NCBI GenBank assembly: GCA_963678675.1
Contig: OY783191.1
Coordinates: 13,883,894-13,947,893 of the forward strand
DNA length: 64,000 bases
Source: Xiphydria camelus
Taxonomy: Eukaryota; Arthropoda; Insecta; Hymenoptera; Xiphydriidae
Direction: 5' to 3'
Below, one piece after another: positions 1 through 8,613 of this stretch (position 1 is its first letter; each line of letters opens with the position of its first letter). Under the pieces are notes generated by a model. That model saw only the letters and a program-made list of their open reading frames with translations, was not told the DNA's origin and did no database searches. Made by a program: the position numbers and the translations under genes.

Positions 1-1
1 G

Positions 2-3000
2 TACAGCATCTTCAAGAATGACGAAGAGATCGTCGAACTGAAGACCTTCGCCACGAAGAACGTCCCAATCCTGCAGACCACCGATTTGAGACAGTGGTTC
101 GTCGACAATGTGCGGGACCCCATTCTCCGGCAAATGGAGGAATTCCAGGAGCGAGACTCGGGTTGGACGTTGCGAGTCGTCATCAACTTGACTGTAAACG
201 TGAACCGGTACAACCCGATGAGAGGCAGCTCCTACCTGGAACTTCCCGGGTTTATCAAGAGGAAGGAGGCCTGTGTTAACGTGAAAAATACTGACAACCA
301 GTGTTTCAAGTGGGCGCTCCTTTCTGCACTGCATCCCGTTGATCGTAATCCCAGCCGCGTGTCAGTGTACAAGCCGTACGAAAACGAGTTGAACTTTGCG
401 GGCACAGAATTCCCAGTGATGCCGAGAGAGGTCCCGAAGTTTGAGCAGCAGAATGAGCTCTCAATCAACATCTACGTTCTGCTGAAGCGCAAAGAAAAAT
501 TTTCGGTCGCACCCATCCACGTCACCTCGCACAAGAAGACCAAACATGTGAATCTCCTCATGATTCAAGATCGATACGTCGACGAGGAATCGAATGAGGA
601 GGAGGAGGTGAACGAGGATGATGAAACTCACACCAACTACCACTACGTGTGGATAAAGGACCTCTCTCGGCTGGTCAGCTCACAACTTTCCAGGACCTAT
701 AGAAAAAAGTATATCTGTGATCGCTGCCTGCACTACTTCGGAAGCCTCGAAGACTTGGGCAACCATGAAATCGACTGCGTCCAGGTGAATCGGTGCAAAG
801 TCAAGATGCCTGCACCGATGCACAGCACCTTGAAGTTTAAGAACTTCAACTTCAAGGAAAGGGTGCCGTTTGTCGTCTACGCAGACTTCGAGTGTCTCCT
901 GAAGAACGTCGACCTGCAGCAGACGAGCAAGACGAGAGTTTGTCAAGTGCACGAACCGTTCAGCGTGGGTTACTACGTGAGGTGTAGCTACGACCACACG
1001 CTGTCCCGCTATAACAGCTTTCGCGGCCCGAAACCTGCTGAATGGTTCGCGTGTGAACTTTCTGAGCTGGTCGAGCAGTTCGAAGGACACCTCGAGCACA
1101 CCGTACCCATGGAACCGCTCACGGAGGAACAGGAGAGGGCTTTCCACAGCGCCGAGAAGTGTCACATTTGCGGGGAGTCGCTGCTGGATGTGAAGAGAGT
1201 TCGGGACCACTGCCATCTCACCGGCAGATACAGGGGTGCAGCGCACCAGGACTGTAACCTGAATTATCAAGATTCGCGCACCATTCCCGTAGTCTTCCAC
1301 AATCTCAGCGGCTACGACAGCCACCTCATCATCAAGGAGATATGTACCTGCTTCGACGGCCGGATCGACCTCCTACCCTTGAACATGGAGCGATACGTCT
1401 CGTTCACGAAACATCTAAAAGGCAGCGACATCGCTCTTCGGTTCATCGACTCCTTCCGGTTCATGGCATCGTCGCTGGAGAAGTTGGCGTCTTACCTCGC
1501 GGAGGCGCCAATCACCAAGAGCCAGTTTCCACAGATCCGAGCCGAGCAGTTTGCATTGCTGAGGCGGAAAGGGGTCTTTCCCTACGAGTTCCTCGATGCG
1601 TGGGACAAACTGGATGCGACGGAGTTGCCGACCAAGCAGCAATTTCACAGCCGTCTCAACGGCTGCGACATTTCCGACGAGGACTACGAACACGCCCAGA
1701 AGGTCTGGCGAGAATTCAACGTGAAAACTTTGGGCGAGTACGCGGACCTCTACCTCAAGACCGACGTCCTGCTGCTGGCCGACGTTTTCGAAAACTTTCG
1801 TGACAACTGCCTCGAAGCGTACGGTTTGGACCCAGCCCATTACTACACCACACCCGGCCTTACGTGGGACGCCATGCTGAAGTACACAGGGATCGAGTTG
1901 CAACTGCTCACCGATATCGACATGCTCATGTTTGTCGAGCGGGGTATCCGAGGTGGTGTGAGCCAGTGCTGCAACCGTTACGCCCGAGCCAACAACGCGT
2001 ACATGAGGGACTACAATCCCGAAGAGGAGACGAAGTACCTCATGTACTATGACGTGAACAACTTGTACGGCTGGGCGATGACACAACATCTCCCGTACGG
2101 TGGCTTCGAGTGGGTGGAGAACCTCAACGACGACTTCCAGTGGAATGTACCCGACGACTCGCCCATCGGATACATACTGGAGGTGGACTTGGACTATCCA
2201 GAAGCCATCCACGACGCCCACCGAGACCTGCCGCTGTGTCCCGAGCAGATGAAGCCACCGGGCTCGAAGGAGTCCAAGCTTCTAACGACGTTGTACTCGA
2301 AATCGCGTTACGTCATCCACTACCGCAACCTCAGGCAAGCTCTCGAGCACGGTCTACGGCTCACCAACATCCACAGAGCCCTGAAGTTCGACCAGTCACC
2401 GTGGCTCAAGAGCTATATAGATCTAAATAGCGGTATGAGGAAACGAGCCCGTAATGAGTTTGAGAAGAACTTGTTCAAACTCATGAACAACGCGGTGTTC
2501 GGTAAGACGATGGAGAACGTGCGCAAACGTGTTGACGTCAAACTCGTAACCAAGTGGAAGGGCAGATACGGTGCCGAAGCACTCGTCGCCAAACCCAACT
2601 TCCACAGCCGAGCCGTTTTCGCAGAAAACCTCGTAGCCGTGCAACTCAGCAAGATCGAGGTTTTGCTGAATAAGCCGATCTACGTGGGGTTCTGCGTACT
2701 CGACTTGTCGAAAACTTGTGTTTACGAGTTTCACTACGACTTCATGATGCTGACCTTCGAGAGCAATTGCAAGTTGCTCTACACTGACACCGATAGCCTC
2801 ATCTACGAAGTGCGAGGCAGGGACATCTACGACGTGATGAAGCGTCACATTGAGCGCTTCGACACCTCCGACTACCCCACCGAGAACGCCTTCGAGATGC
2901 CGCTGGCGAACAAGAAGGTGGTCGGCCTCATGAAGGACGAGTGCAACGGCCAGATCATGACGGAATTCGTCGGACTCCGCAGTAAAATGTACAGTGTGCG

Positions 3001-3286
3001 GGTCAACGGCGAGGACCGCATGAAGAAGGCCAAGGGCGTCAAGACGTCGGTGCTCGCGAGAACCATAGATTTCAAGGACTACGTCGCCTGCTTGAGACAA
3101 AATACCACACAATATCGCTCGCAGTACCTCTTTCGATCGAGGCTACACGAAGTGCAGACTGTGCAGCAGACGAAACTCGCGCTAAGTCCGCACGACGACA
3201 AGAGGTGCCTGCAACCTGACACCACGGACACTCTACCCTGGAGCCACTGCAGAATAACTGATGTAAATATGGATGTGGACGTGTAA
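2..3286 (+). CDS. Protein-primed family B DNA polymerase (Polinton PolB), N-terminus cut by window
   Basis: Replicates the element from a terminal protein primer (family knowledge). The frame is open from base 2, so the real start is upstream and the first ATG is not the start. In order I see: a C2H2-type finger (about 716-778); Exo I with YADFE (872-897); a CxxC...HCHLTGRYRGAAHQDCN zinc/endonuclease VII-like insert (1157-1260); Exo II NLSGYD (about 1300-1317); Exo III YLKTD (about 1750-1765); polymerase motif A DVNNLYG (about 2050-2070); motif B with KLMNNAVFGK (about 2478-2510); motif C YTDTDS (2781-2798); and a KKAKG thumb motif (about 3025-3040). All catalytic acidic residues are present and no stop interrupts 1,094 codons, so this gene could still be functional. 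It converges on the integrase gene. Confidence 0.95.
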   Translation, partial: YSIFKNDEEIVELKTFATKNVPILQTTDLRQWFVDNVRDPILRQMEEFQERDSGWTLRVVINLTVNVNRYNPMRGSSYLELPGFIKRKEACVNVKNTDNQCFKWALLSALHPVDRNPSRVSVYKPYENELNFAGTEFPVMPREVPKFEQQNELSINIYVLLKRKEKFSVAPIHVTSHKKTKHVNLLMIQDRYVDEESNEEEEVNEDDETHTNYHYVWIKDLSRLVSSQLSRTYRKKYICDRCLHYFGSLEDLGNHEIDCVQVNRCKVKMPAPMHSTLKFKNFNFKERVPFVVYADFECLLKNVDLQQTSKTRVCQVHEPFSVGYYVRCSYDHTLSRYNSFRGPKPAEWFACELSELVEQFEGHLEHTVPMEPLTEEQERAFHSAEKCHICGESLLDVKRVRDHCHLTGRYRGAAHQDCNLNYQDSRTIPVVFHNLSGYDSHLIIKEICTCFDGRIDLLPLNMERYVSFTKHLKGSDIALRFIDSFRFMASSLEKLASYLAEAPITKSQFPQIRAEQFALLRRKGVFPYEFLDAWDKLDATELPTKQQFHSRLNGCDISDEDYEHAQKVWREFNVKTLGEYADLYLKTDVLLLADVFENFRDNCLEAYGLDPAHYYTTPGLTWDAMLKYTGIELQLLTDIDMLMFVERGIRGGVSQCCNRYARANNAYMRDYNPEEETKYLMYYDVNNLYGWAMTQHLPYGGFEWVENLNDDFQWNVPDDSPIGYILEVDLDYPEAIHDAHRDLPLCPEQMKPPGSKESKLLTTLYSKSRYVIHYRNLRQALEHGLRLTNIHRALKFDQSPWLKSYIDLNSGMRKRARNEFEKNLFKLMNNAVFGKTMENVRKRVDVKLVTKWKGRYGAEALVAKPNFHSRAVFAENLVAVQLSKIEVLLNKPIYVGFCVLDLSKTCVYEFHYDFMMLTFESNCKLLYTDTDSLIYEVRGRDIYDVMKRHIERFDTSDYPTENAFEMPLANKKVVGLMKDECNGQIMTEFVGLRSKMYSVRVNGEDRMKKAKGVKTSVLARTIDFKDYVACLRQNTTQYRSQYLFRSRLHEVQTVQQTKLALSPHDDKRCLQPDTTDTLPWSHCRITDVNMDVDV

Positions 3287-3613
3287 ATATAGGTGTGTGT
3301 ATGGAATGGGGTTACGACTGTAAATATAGGTAGGATTACAAATGTAAATATAGGCGTGTGTGTGTGTGTGATAGGATTACAAATGTAAATATAGGTGTGC
3401 GTGCGTGTGTGGATATAAATATAGGTGTGGATATACTTAATTAAAACTAAGCGGCATTACGAGAGAGAGCTCTCAAGTACCGCAGCACTAAAGACTTATA
3501 ATCGATTGCTCTGCTCTATCCGAAGATTCTCCTCGTATTTGCTAGGAGAGTGACGCGTGTCGCCTTTCACCCCTATAAATGAATATAAACGTGGATTTGG
3601 AGGAATAAACGAA
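3287..3613. repeat. Intergenic spacer with degenerate TGTAAATATAGG repeats
   Basis: Between the convergent 3' ends of the polymerase and integrase genes, a short unit containing TGTAAATATAGG recurs about five times between 3283 and 3426, separated by GT-rich stretches. The last polymerase codons already lie in the first unit. 3430-3600 holds no ORF I can support. It probably contains the 3' UTRs of both genes; an AATAAA reading toward the integrase 3' end lies at 3617-3622 on the minus strand. Confidence 0.6.
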
Positions 3614-4531
3614 TCATTTATTTGTCCAACTGTTGTGCGAATCATTGAAACCCAACCACTTTACAAATAGTCTATTTCCGCGTCTCTTGAGCACCCGCTC
3701 CACGAGGTAGATGTCGGGATGTTTGACCGCGGCGAGTTCTTCCTCGTAGAAAGCACCCTCGATGGGTTGATCCTGGTAATCCTTCAACCGGTACGTGACT
3801 GGATCGGTGCTCTTTACCCCAGCGATGGTGAATATCTCCGTTGTCCAGTTGGGTGTGTAACCCTTCTCGAAGACGTGCTTGTACTTGCTGACACGTACTT
3901 TGTCACCGAATCGGAACTTTGGCTTCTTCCGCGTTTCCGCATTATGATTCTTGTACACGCGTTGCAACAGCTCTTGGGCGTTTCGAGCGGTGACCTCGCG
4001 CGGTTTCATCCCGATGGTTCGATGTTTGCTGTCGTTGTAGGCGGACACCAAGTCGGGTAAAATATCTGTCCACTTGTAATTTCCGCGTAGACTGAATTGC
4101 ATCCACATCTTGCTCTTCAGGGTGCGATTGAAACGCTCACAGATGGACGCTTTCAGGTTGCTGAAGGTCGAATACAGGTTGATGCCGTGTCGCTGCATGA
4201 GAGCCTCAAACTTGGTGTTGTAGAATTCCTTGCCAGAGTCGACTTGCAGGTTCTTCGGTGTACGGCCTTGCTCGAGAACAGTTTTCATAGCGGCCGTAAC
4301 GTCATTGGCATTCTTGCTCTTGGTTGGCACGGCCCAGGCGAATTTCGAAAATACATCGATAACCGTCAGCAGGAAGTGATATCCTCCGTTAGCTCTCGCG
4401 TAAGTCGACATGTCGACGAGATCCGCTTGCCAAGTCTCGTCCAGGCCGCGAACGTCAACTCGCCGACGTGGAAAATTTCTTCTCGCCGGCTTGTGAAGTT
4501 CCGTCACCACAGCTAACTTCTCTTCATCCAT
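3614..4531 (-). CDS. Polinton retroviral-type integrase with C-terminal chromodomain
   Basis: 305 aa. Catalyses insertion of the element's DNA into chromosomes. The rve core is clear: Asp37 (in WQADLVDM), Asp98 (in LQVDSGKEF) and Glu132 (in SICERFNR), the last two 33 residues apart. The C-terminus from about residue 271 is a chromodomain (YLVERVLKRRG...FVKWLGF...HNSW), which in chromoviruses and Polintons is thought to steer integration to chromatin marks. There is no N-terminal HHCC finger before the core. The ATG overlaps the 3' end of the upstream fibre-like gene by 19 bp, suggesting co-transcription of the minus-strand genes. No frameshift or stop is visible. Confidence 0.94.
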   Translation of the reverse strand: MDEEKLAVVTELHKPARRNFPRRRVDVRGLDETWQADLVDMSTYARANGGYHFLLTVIDVFSKFAWAVPTKSKNANDVTAAMKTVLEQGRTPKNLQVDSGKEFYNTKFEALMQRHGINLYSTFSNLKASICERFNRTLKSKMWMQFSLRGNYKWTDILPDLVSAYNDSKHRTIGMKPREVTARNAQELLQRVYKNHNAETRKKPKFRFGDKVRVSKYKHVFEKGYTPNWTTEIFTIAGVKSTDPVTYRLKDYQDQPIEGAFYEEELAAVKHPDIYLVERVLKRRGNRLFVKWLGFNDSHNSWTNK

Positions 4532-4986
4532 CGGTCCTCCAGTGCTTTCAATCTGGCGTCCAACTGGTTAATGAGTTCGGAACTGCGCAACGTCAACTCT
4601 TCAAAGCTCACGTTGTCCACACGTTGTTTCTTCAAATTCTCCCGAAAGTTGGAATCGAGAACTTGAACGATTGCATTGACACTATCGATTTCGCTTCGCA
4701 TGGCCGTTGTGATCTGGTATATGGTACGAATTTCCTGTCGTATCAGACTCTGCATGACGCTCAATGTAACTGCATCATGCTGCTGTGTGGGATGGGCGAC
4801 ATTGCACAGTCTCTTGTTCTCCACGTCGTACTGCCCATCGGTAGTAAATTTGAATCCCGCACCAGCAGGTCCCGGGGGACCGCGTCCACTCCTGCTGTTC
4901 AACTGTCTTCCGAACACGTCAATGCTCATGATGGTACTGATGAAGGAACGTCGCGCCACACCGCTAATAAATGATGTCGGCTTCAT
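4513..4986 (-). CDS. Putative fibre-like trimeric coiled-coil protein
   Basis: 157 aa. Residues about 35-45 hold a short collagen-like GPPGPAG stretch, followed by a segment of the type 'GQYDVENKRLCNVAHP...DAVTL', which resembles the short repeats that precede coiled coils in trimeric virus and phage fibres. Residues about 75-152 are heptad-like and hydrophilic (predicted coiled coil by eye). I infer a virion-surface fibre or spike base. It overlaps the integrase gene by 19 bp and the upstream gene by 23 bp, so the three are tightly packed. Alternative: a scaffold protein. The fibre assignment rests on motif resemblance only. Confidence 0.55.
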   Translation of the reverse strand: MKPTSFISGVARRSFISTIMSIDVFGRQLNSRSGRGPPGPAGAGFKFTTDGQYDVENKRLCNVAHPTQQHDAVTLSVMQSLIRQEIRTIYQITTAMRSEIDSVNAIVQVLDSNFRENLKKQRVDNVSFEELTLRSSELINQLDARLKALEDRWMKRS

Positions 4987-5866
4987 GCAATTCCTCGATG
5001 ATGGATATGATCTCGTTGGAGTGACCAGAGTTACCAGCAGCCTGAGAAGCTAGCAGCAGACGAAGGCGATCCACGAGTTCGTTGGGATCATCCCAGTACG
5101 TGTAATCCACACGTTTGCCACTCTCGGCGACTATGTATCGTGGCAGTCCCGCTCCTCCGCGTTTCAGTGACACAGCGTGGTAGCCGATAGCTCTCGCGAT
5201 AATGTTCTTGAACTTGAGACTCTTGCTATCGCGTATCAGTCCACTCTCGGTGTAATGCTTTCTATGCGCATTCGTTGCGAGGATAATTTTTCCATAGTTG
5301 TTCAGATCAGACTGACTCACGAGGGTCTCGTCGGGCATCTTCTTGAGCAGTAGCTCCATCAGTCCTCTGGTGCTCGGATAAATTACGTCACCCACGCGAA
5401 TGAAGTTAGGTTCGAAGGTTATCGGCGAATTGCCAATCATCAATCTCTCTCCGGGGAGTTCGCGTACACCATAAGTCGTATCCAAATCTTTCTTCTGCAG
5501 CTCCCTCAAGTACTTCCGCGCCAAGTCTTCCTCTTCACCGATGAGTGTCTTGTCTCCTCCGTCACCCTCCTCCTCCTCCTCCTCCTCCTCCATCTGCGGT
5601 TCCTCCTTCTCCAGCTTCAGTTCAGTCTTGAAGGATGCATCGTCTTCCTCCTTCTCTCGCTTCAGCTCGGTCTTGATGGATCCCACAGGTCGAGACGTAT
5701 CGACCAATTTCCGCAGGGGAGTCACCACAGGTTTGAAGACTTCACTCATCGCGCGTTCGGTGCTCTCTCTGCCCAGTTTTATCGCTCGATGCTTTCGTCG
5801 AATCGCATCGCTGGCTTTCGCGATTTGACGCAAAACGTCCTTCTCCTTGCGTAACTCGCTCTGCAT
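4964..5866 (-). CDS. Conserved Polinton protein of unknown function (DUF8207-like)
   Basis: 300 aa. The N-terminal third is charged: a basic helix (about 1-45), then repeated KTELK.EKEE segments and a run of Glu (about residues 92-100). The C-terminal two-thirds is a compact domain beginning near YGVRELPGERLMIGNSPITFEPNFIRVGDVIY and ending in a region containing HYTESGLIRDSKS...FKNIIARAIGYH. I recognise this C-terminal domain as one common in insect Polintons, and I believe Pfam lists it as DUF8207; its role is unknown. Its position in the minus-strand operon between ATPase and fibre-like gene suggests a structural or packaging role (inference). Intact. Confidence 0.7.
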   Translation of the reverse strand: MQSELRKEKDVLRQIAKASDAIRRKHRAIKLGRESTERAMSEVFKPVVTPLRKLVDTSRPVGSIKTELKREKEEDDASFKTELKLEKEEPQMEEEEEEEEGDGGDKTLIGEEEDLARKYLRELQKKDLDTTYGVRELPGERLMIGNSPITFEPNFIRVGDVIYPSTRGLMELLLKKMPDETLVSQSDLNNYGKIILATNAHRKHYTESGLIRDSKSLKFKNIIARAIGYHAVSLKRGGAGLPRYIVAESGKRVDYTYWDDPNELVDRLRLLLASQAAGNSGHSNEIISIIEELHEADIIY

Positions 5867-5912
5867 GTTGACACGTCCGGATACCAGAATCGACTGATCA
5901 ACGCTTCATCAG

Positions 5913-6629
5913 TCATTGCACATTTATCAGGTTCACGAAACAGTCGAAACCCCTCCTGTATCTGCCCTCATTGAGCTCACGGTCCTTGTCGATGACGACG
6001 AATCCGTACTTGTCGGCATTCCAGCAAGCGGAGCATATGTCCTTGAACTTCACATAAGGCATGTCCGTGTTCACGTGATCGTCGTAAACGTGTCGGAGAT
6101 TCGTGTCATCCTGCCGAAAGAGTACCAGCAGGTTGACATTATCGCGCACCAGATGCTTGGGAATACGAGCATACGTCTGACAGAGGTAGAAGCAGTCGAC
6201 GTCCCTGTGTCGACCTATGCAGAAAAAGGCTCTAATGCTGTCTTGCTTCTCGCAAGCGACGTCGTCGAAGATCATTATCGAGTTTGGACGCGTCTCTTCC
6301 GGTGACACCACCTGCTCGTGCTCGTTGAAGGGGTGGTACTCGACACCGTCCACCGAATCGAGCACTTTTTCCAGGAACCTGTACTTGGGCTGATTGAGCG
6401 ATTTCGAGTAGACGTACACGTTCTCGAATCTCAGTCCATTGGGATGCATCACGAGGGTGAGCAGCGCGTTCATCTTGCCGCAATTGGATGGTCCGCAAAA
6501 TACGGCCCGCACGCTATTTGGCAGCAAATCACCGTGCCGCTTCTTCTCCTCGGCACTTCGTTGCGCGATCTCGTCAAAGTTCATCACGGGCAGTCTGGTG
6601 GACTGTTCATTGAATCGTAGTTCGGTCAT
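5913..6629 (-). CDS. Genome-packaging ATPase (FtsK/HerA-A32 type) with altered Walker A
   Basis: 238 aa from the ATG at 6629; an upstream in-frame ATG at 6704 would add 25 residues of unlikely sequence. The protein should pump DNA into the capsid. Walker A is GPSNCGKMN at residues 46-54: the residue after the catalytic Lys, normally Thr or Ser for magnesium binding, is Met53 (codon at 6471-6473). Walker B is SIMIFDD (Asp122, Asp123). The change is one transition from a Thr codon and sits at a CpG-type context, so it looks like decay; it probably impairs ATP hydrolysis. The rest of the ORF is intact. Confidence 0.88.
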   Translation of the reverse strand: MTELRFNEQSTRLPVMNFDEIAQRSAEEKKRHGDLLPNSVRAVFCGPSNCGKMNALLTLVMHPNGLRFENVYVYSKSLNQPKYRFLEKVLDSVDGVEYHPFNEHEQVVSPEETRPNSIMIFDDVACEKQDSIRAFFCIGRHRDVDCFYLCQTYARIPKHLVRDNVNLLVLFRQDDTNLRHVYDDHVNTDMPYVKFKDICSACWNADKYGFVVIDKDRELNEGRYRRGFDCFVNLINVQ

Positions 6630-6692
6630 GACTGGTGCGAGAGCTATAACTACCGCGTTTATATAGACTTGTCCTTCAGTTACGTCCTGGAC
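6630..6692. promoter_or_regulatory. Divergent promoter region between ATPase and PLA2-domain genes
   Basis: Only 63 bp separate the two start codons. A TATA-like sequence lies at 6658-6666 (TTTATATAG on plus; CTATATAAA on minus), about 30 bp from each ATG. I infer one element serves both transcription directions. It separates the minus-strand block from the plus-strand virion block. Confidence 0.45.
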
Positions 6693-7361
6693 ATGATCGT
6701 GCACAGATCTAAGACTGGTAAAGGTATCGTCAACAGCATCATCAACAAACTCCCCGTCGAGCTACACATCCCGGGATACCAGTACTGCGGACCGGGCACG
6801 AGGTTGGCCGAGAGGCTCGCGCGAGGTGATCCGGGGATCAATCCCCTCGACGCGGCTTGCAAGGAGCACGACATCACCTATTCGAGAAACCGCGAGAATC
6901 TCGAAGCGAGGAGTCGGGCGGACAAGGTGCTCGCGGCGAAGGCCTTGCGACGTGTATTCGCCAAAGACGCGAGCATTGCCGAGAGAGCGGCTGCGCTGGC
7001 TGTATCGAACACCATGAAGGTCAAGAGAAAACTCGGAATGGGTGTTAAGAAGCAGAAGAAGCAGAAGCCTTCAACCGCGCTGAGGAAGATCGTCGACGCA
7101 GCGAAGAAGTCCATGCTCCCCGGCAATAATGCGCTCACAGCCGTCAAATCGGCCCTTCGAGGTGCACGCGAGGCTGTCAAGAGAGCCGGTGGAAGATCCA
7201 AAGTGCGATCTCCGCGCATTCTACCGGTACCTTCGAAAATTGGCGGTTTCCTGCCATTCCTCATACCGCTATTCGCGGGTCTCAGTGCAACCGGAGCGTT
7301 GGCAGGTGGCACTGCTGGAATCGTCAAGGCTGTGAACGACGCGAGTGCAGCTAAACGATAG
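6693..7361 (+). CDS. PLA2-domain minor virion protein (parvovirus VP1u-like fold)
   Basis: 222 aa from ATG 6693; a frame extension to a TTG at 6669 is not needed. Residues 27-62 match the small phospholipase A2 signature seen in parvovirus VP1 and in some Polintons: IPGYQYCGPGT (calcium loop, 31-36) and DAACKEHD with the catalytic His59-Asp60 pair. The middle (about 70-170) is very Lys/Arg/Ala rich, and the C-terminus (about 180-215) is a hydrophobic Gly/Ala/Leu stretch that could insert into membrane. I infer a minor capsid protein acting on endosomal membrane during uptake. Intact. Confidence 0.85.
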   Translation: MIVHRSKTGKGIVNSIINKLPVELHIPGYQYCGPGTRLAERLARGDPGINPLDAACKEHDITYSRNRENLEARSRADKVLAAKALRRVFAKDASIAERAAALAVSNTMKVKRKLGMGVKKQKKQKPSTALRKIVDAAKKSMLPGNNALTAVKSALRGAREAVKRAGGRSKVRSPRILPVPSKIGGFLPFLIPLFAGLSATGALAGGTAGIVKAVNDASAAKR

Positions 7362-7391
7362 CTGGAGGAAAGTCAGAGACACAATCGAACG

Positions 7392-7481
7392 ATGGAAGCC
7401 ATCGCGTTGGGCAGAGGGCTTCATTTGAAACCCTACAGACGTGGTCTGGGACTTCATCTGCGACCACATCCAAAAAACTAA
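7392..7481 (+). CDS. 29-aa basic peptide with a GLHL(K/R)P repeat
   Basis: A short ORF between the PLA2 gene and the protease, in a different frame from both. It has a tandem motif (GLHLKPYRRG then GLHLRPHP) and ends PKN. Small basic peptides at this place in a virus-like element could be DNA-condensing core peptides similar in role to adenovirus mu, but this is inference from composition and position. Support for translation: ATG start, conserved-looking internal repetition, fit between neighbours. Confidence 0.4.
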   Translation: MEAIALGRGLHLKPYRRGLGLHLRPHPKN

Positions 7482-7489
7482 TAGCGACA

Positions 7490-7831
7490 CTGCCCCGCCG
7501 AGCGCTAACCGATGCTGACCTACGAAAGTACGCGAGAATCTGGAAGATTCCACACTTTCGCGGAGTCTTCATGCGAAACGCCCTACCCAGAAGTGGACCT
7601 CGAAGGTGTGAATCAGCCATCGTTAACCTCGACGACGCGAGTGGTCCCGGAACTCACTGGGTCGCCTACCGAAAGGTCGACAACGATGTCGTGTACTTTG
7701 ACAGTTTCGGCAATCTACGTCCACCGCCGGATCTCATGACGTATCTCGGCGTTGGCAGTGTCAAGTACAATCACGAGCGGTATCAGGACTATGGCACTTT
7801 TGAATGCGGGCATTTTGTCTCAAGTTCTTGA
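7490..7831 (+). pseudogene. Adenain-like cysteine protease, start and C-terminus damaged
   Basis: Maturation protease family that cleaves capsid precursors. Catalytic features are visible: GTHWVAY with His at 7655-7657, YFDSFG just downstream, and ECGHF with the nucleophilic Cys at 7805-7807. The domain clearly begins upstream of the first in-frame ATG (7571): family-like sequence runs in frame back to about 7502, and the only plausible start is a CTG at 7490, so the ATG seems lost or a near-cognate codon is used. At the 3' end the frame stops at 7829-7831, whereas the adjacent frame stays open for nine codons to a stop at 7846-7848, as expected after a one-base deletion near 7817-7822. The catalytic core is otherwise complete. 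Confidence 0.8.
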
Positions 7832-7843
7832 GTGAGCAGCTGC

Positions 7844-7850
7844 TATAAAA
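7844..7850 (+). promoter_or_regulatory. TATA-like box upstream of the penton-like gene
   Basis: TATAAAA lies 31 bp upstream of the ATG at 7881 and overlaps the end of the protease region. The distance would leave an almost leaderless transcript, typical of compact virus-like genes. No experimental support. Confidence 0.35.
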
Positions 7851-7880
7851 CGTTTGCACATCCATCGATACCTCGCAGTC

Positions 7881-8570
7881 ATGGCGGAATCGTTCACGCT
7901 GACTCTATCGGGGACGTCCTCGGTGCTCGAGGCGCAGTACTTTCCACCCATCGAACTCTCGCCCTTCAAGAGCTACACACTCGGGTTGGTGGAACTGCTG
8001 ACCTTCAACTCGATACCCAACATAGACGTTGGAAACAATAAGCTGCACATCGGGGAAGGAAAGGTGATCGTCATACCCACCGGCAGCTACGAGATCGAGG
8101 ACATCGAGAGCTACGTGCAAAAGGCACTTTTCGACCAGAATATCGCCATCCACATCAAGCCCAACAACAACACGCTCCGCAGTGAAGTCAGGTGCAGTCA
8201 CGAGGTGGACTTTCGACCGGACGACAGCATTGGCCAGCTGTTGGGTTTCACACCGCGCATTCTGGAGGCGAATGTCAATCATCAATCCGATCTACCCGTG
8301 ACCATCCTCAAGGTCAACGCGCTGAGAGTCGAGTGCAACATAACCGCGGGGGCCTTCATCAACGAGCGCAGAGTGCACACCATCCACGAATTTTTCCCCA
8401 CCGTTCCACCGGGATATAAGATCGTGGAGGTACCGAGCCACGTCATTTACCTGCCGATCGCCATCCAAGCGATACACCACCTTCAACTGCGATTGGTCGA
8501 TCAGGACGGGGACTTGGTGAATTTCCGTGGGGAAGTCATAACCGTGAGACTGCACGTCAAATCGTCGTGA
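7881..8570 (+). CDS. Minor capsid protein (single jelly-roll, penton-like)
   Basis: 229 aa. Chosen start is ATG 7881; the frame extends only to a TTG at 7854. It begins MAESFTLTLSGTSSVLEAQYFPPIELSP and has the beta-rich pattern of Polinton minor capsid proteins, which occupy the five-fold vertices. Conserved-looking segments include YTLGLVELLTFNSIPNI and an 'IGQLLGF' turn. It sits one small ORF upstream of the major capsid gene, as usual in Polintons. The frame is intact. Assignment is from sequence feel and gene order; a structure-based search would settle it. Confidence 0.8.
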   Translation: MAESFTLTLSGTSSVLEAQYFPPIELSPFKSYTLGLVELLTFNSIPNIDVGNNKLHIGEGKVIVIPTGSYEIEDIESYVQKALFDQNIAIHIKPNNNTLRSEVRCSHEVDFRPDDSIGQLLGFTPRILEANVNHQSDLPVTILKVNALRVECNITAGAFINERRVHTIHEFFPTVPPGYKIVEVPSHVIYLPIAIQAIHHLQLRLVDQDGDLVNFRGEVITVRLHVKSS

Positions 8571-8613
8571 TGGGGATCGTTTACCACGGGAGAGTATACA
8601 AGAGCGAGCCAAC

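Noticed and set aside
680..3112. Long minus-strand ORFs opposite the polymerase
   Set aside because: Shadow frames of a GC-rich coding sequence; the plus strand has all polymerase motifs.
4097..4974. Plus-strand ORFs opposite integrase and fibre-like genes
   Set aside because: Shadows; the minus strand carries the catalytic motifs and coiled coil.
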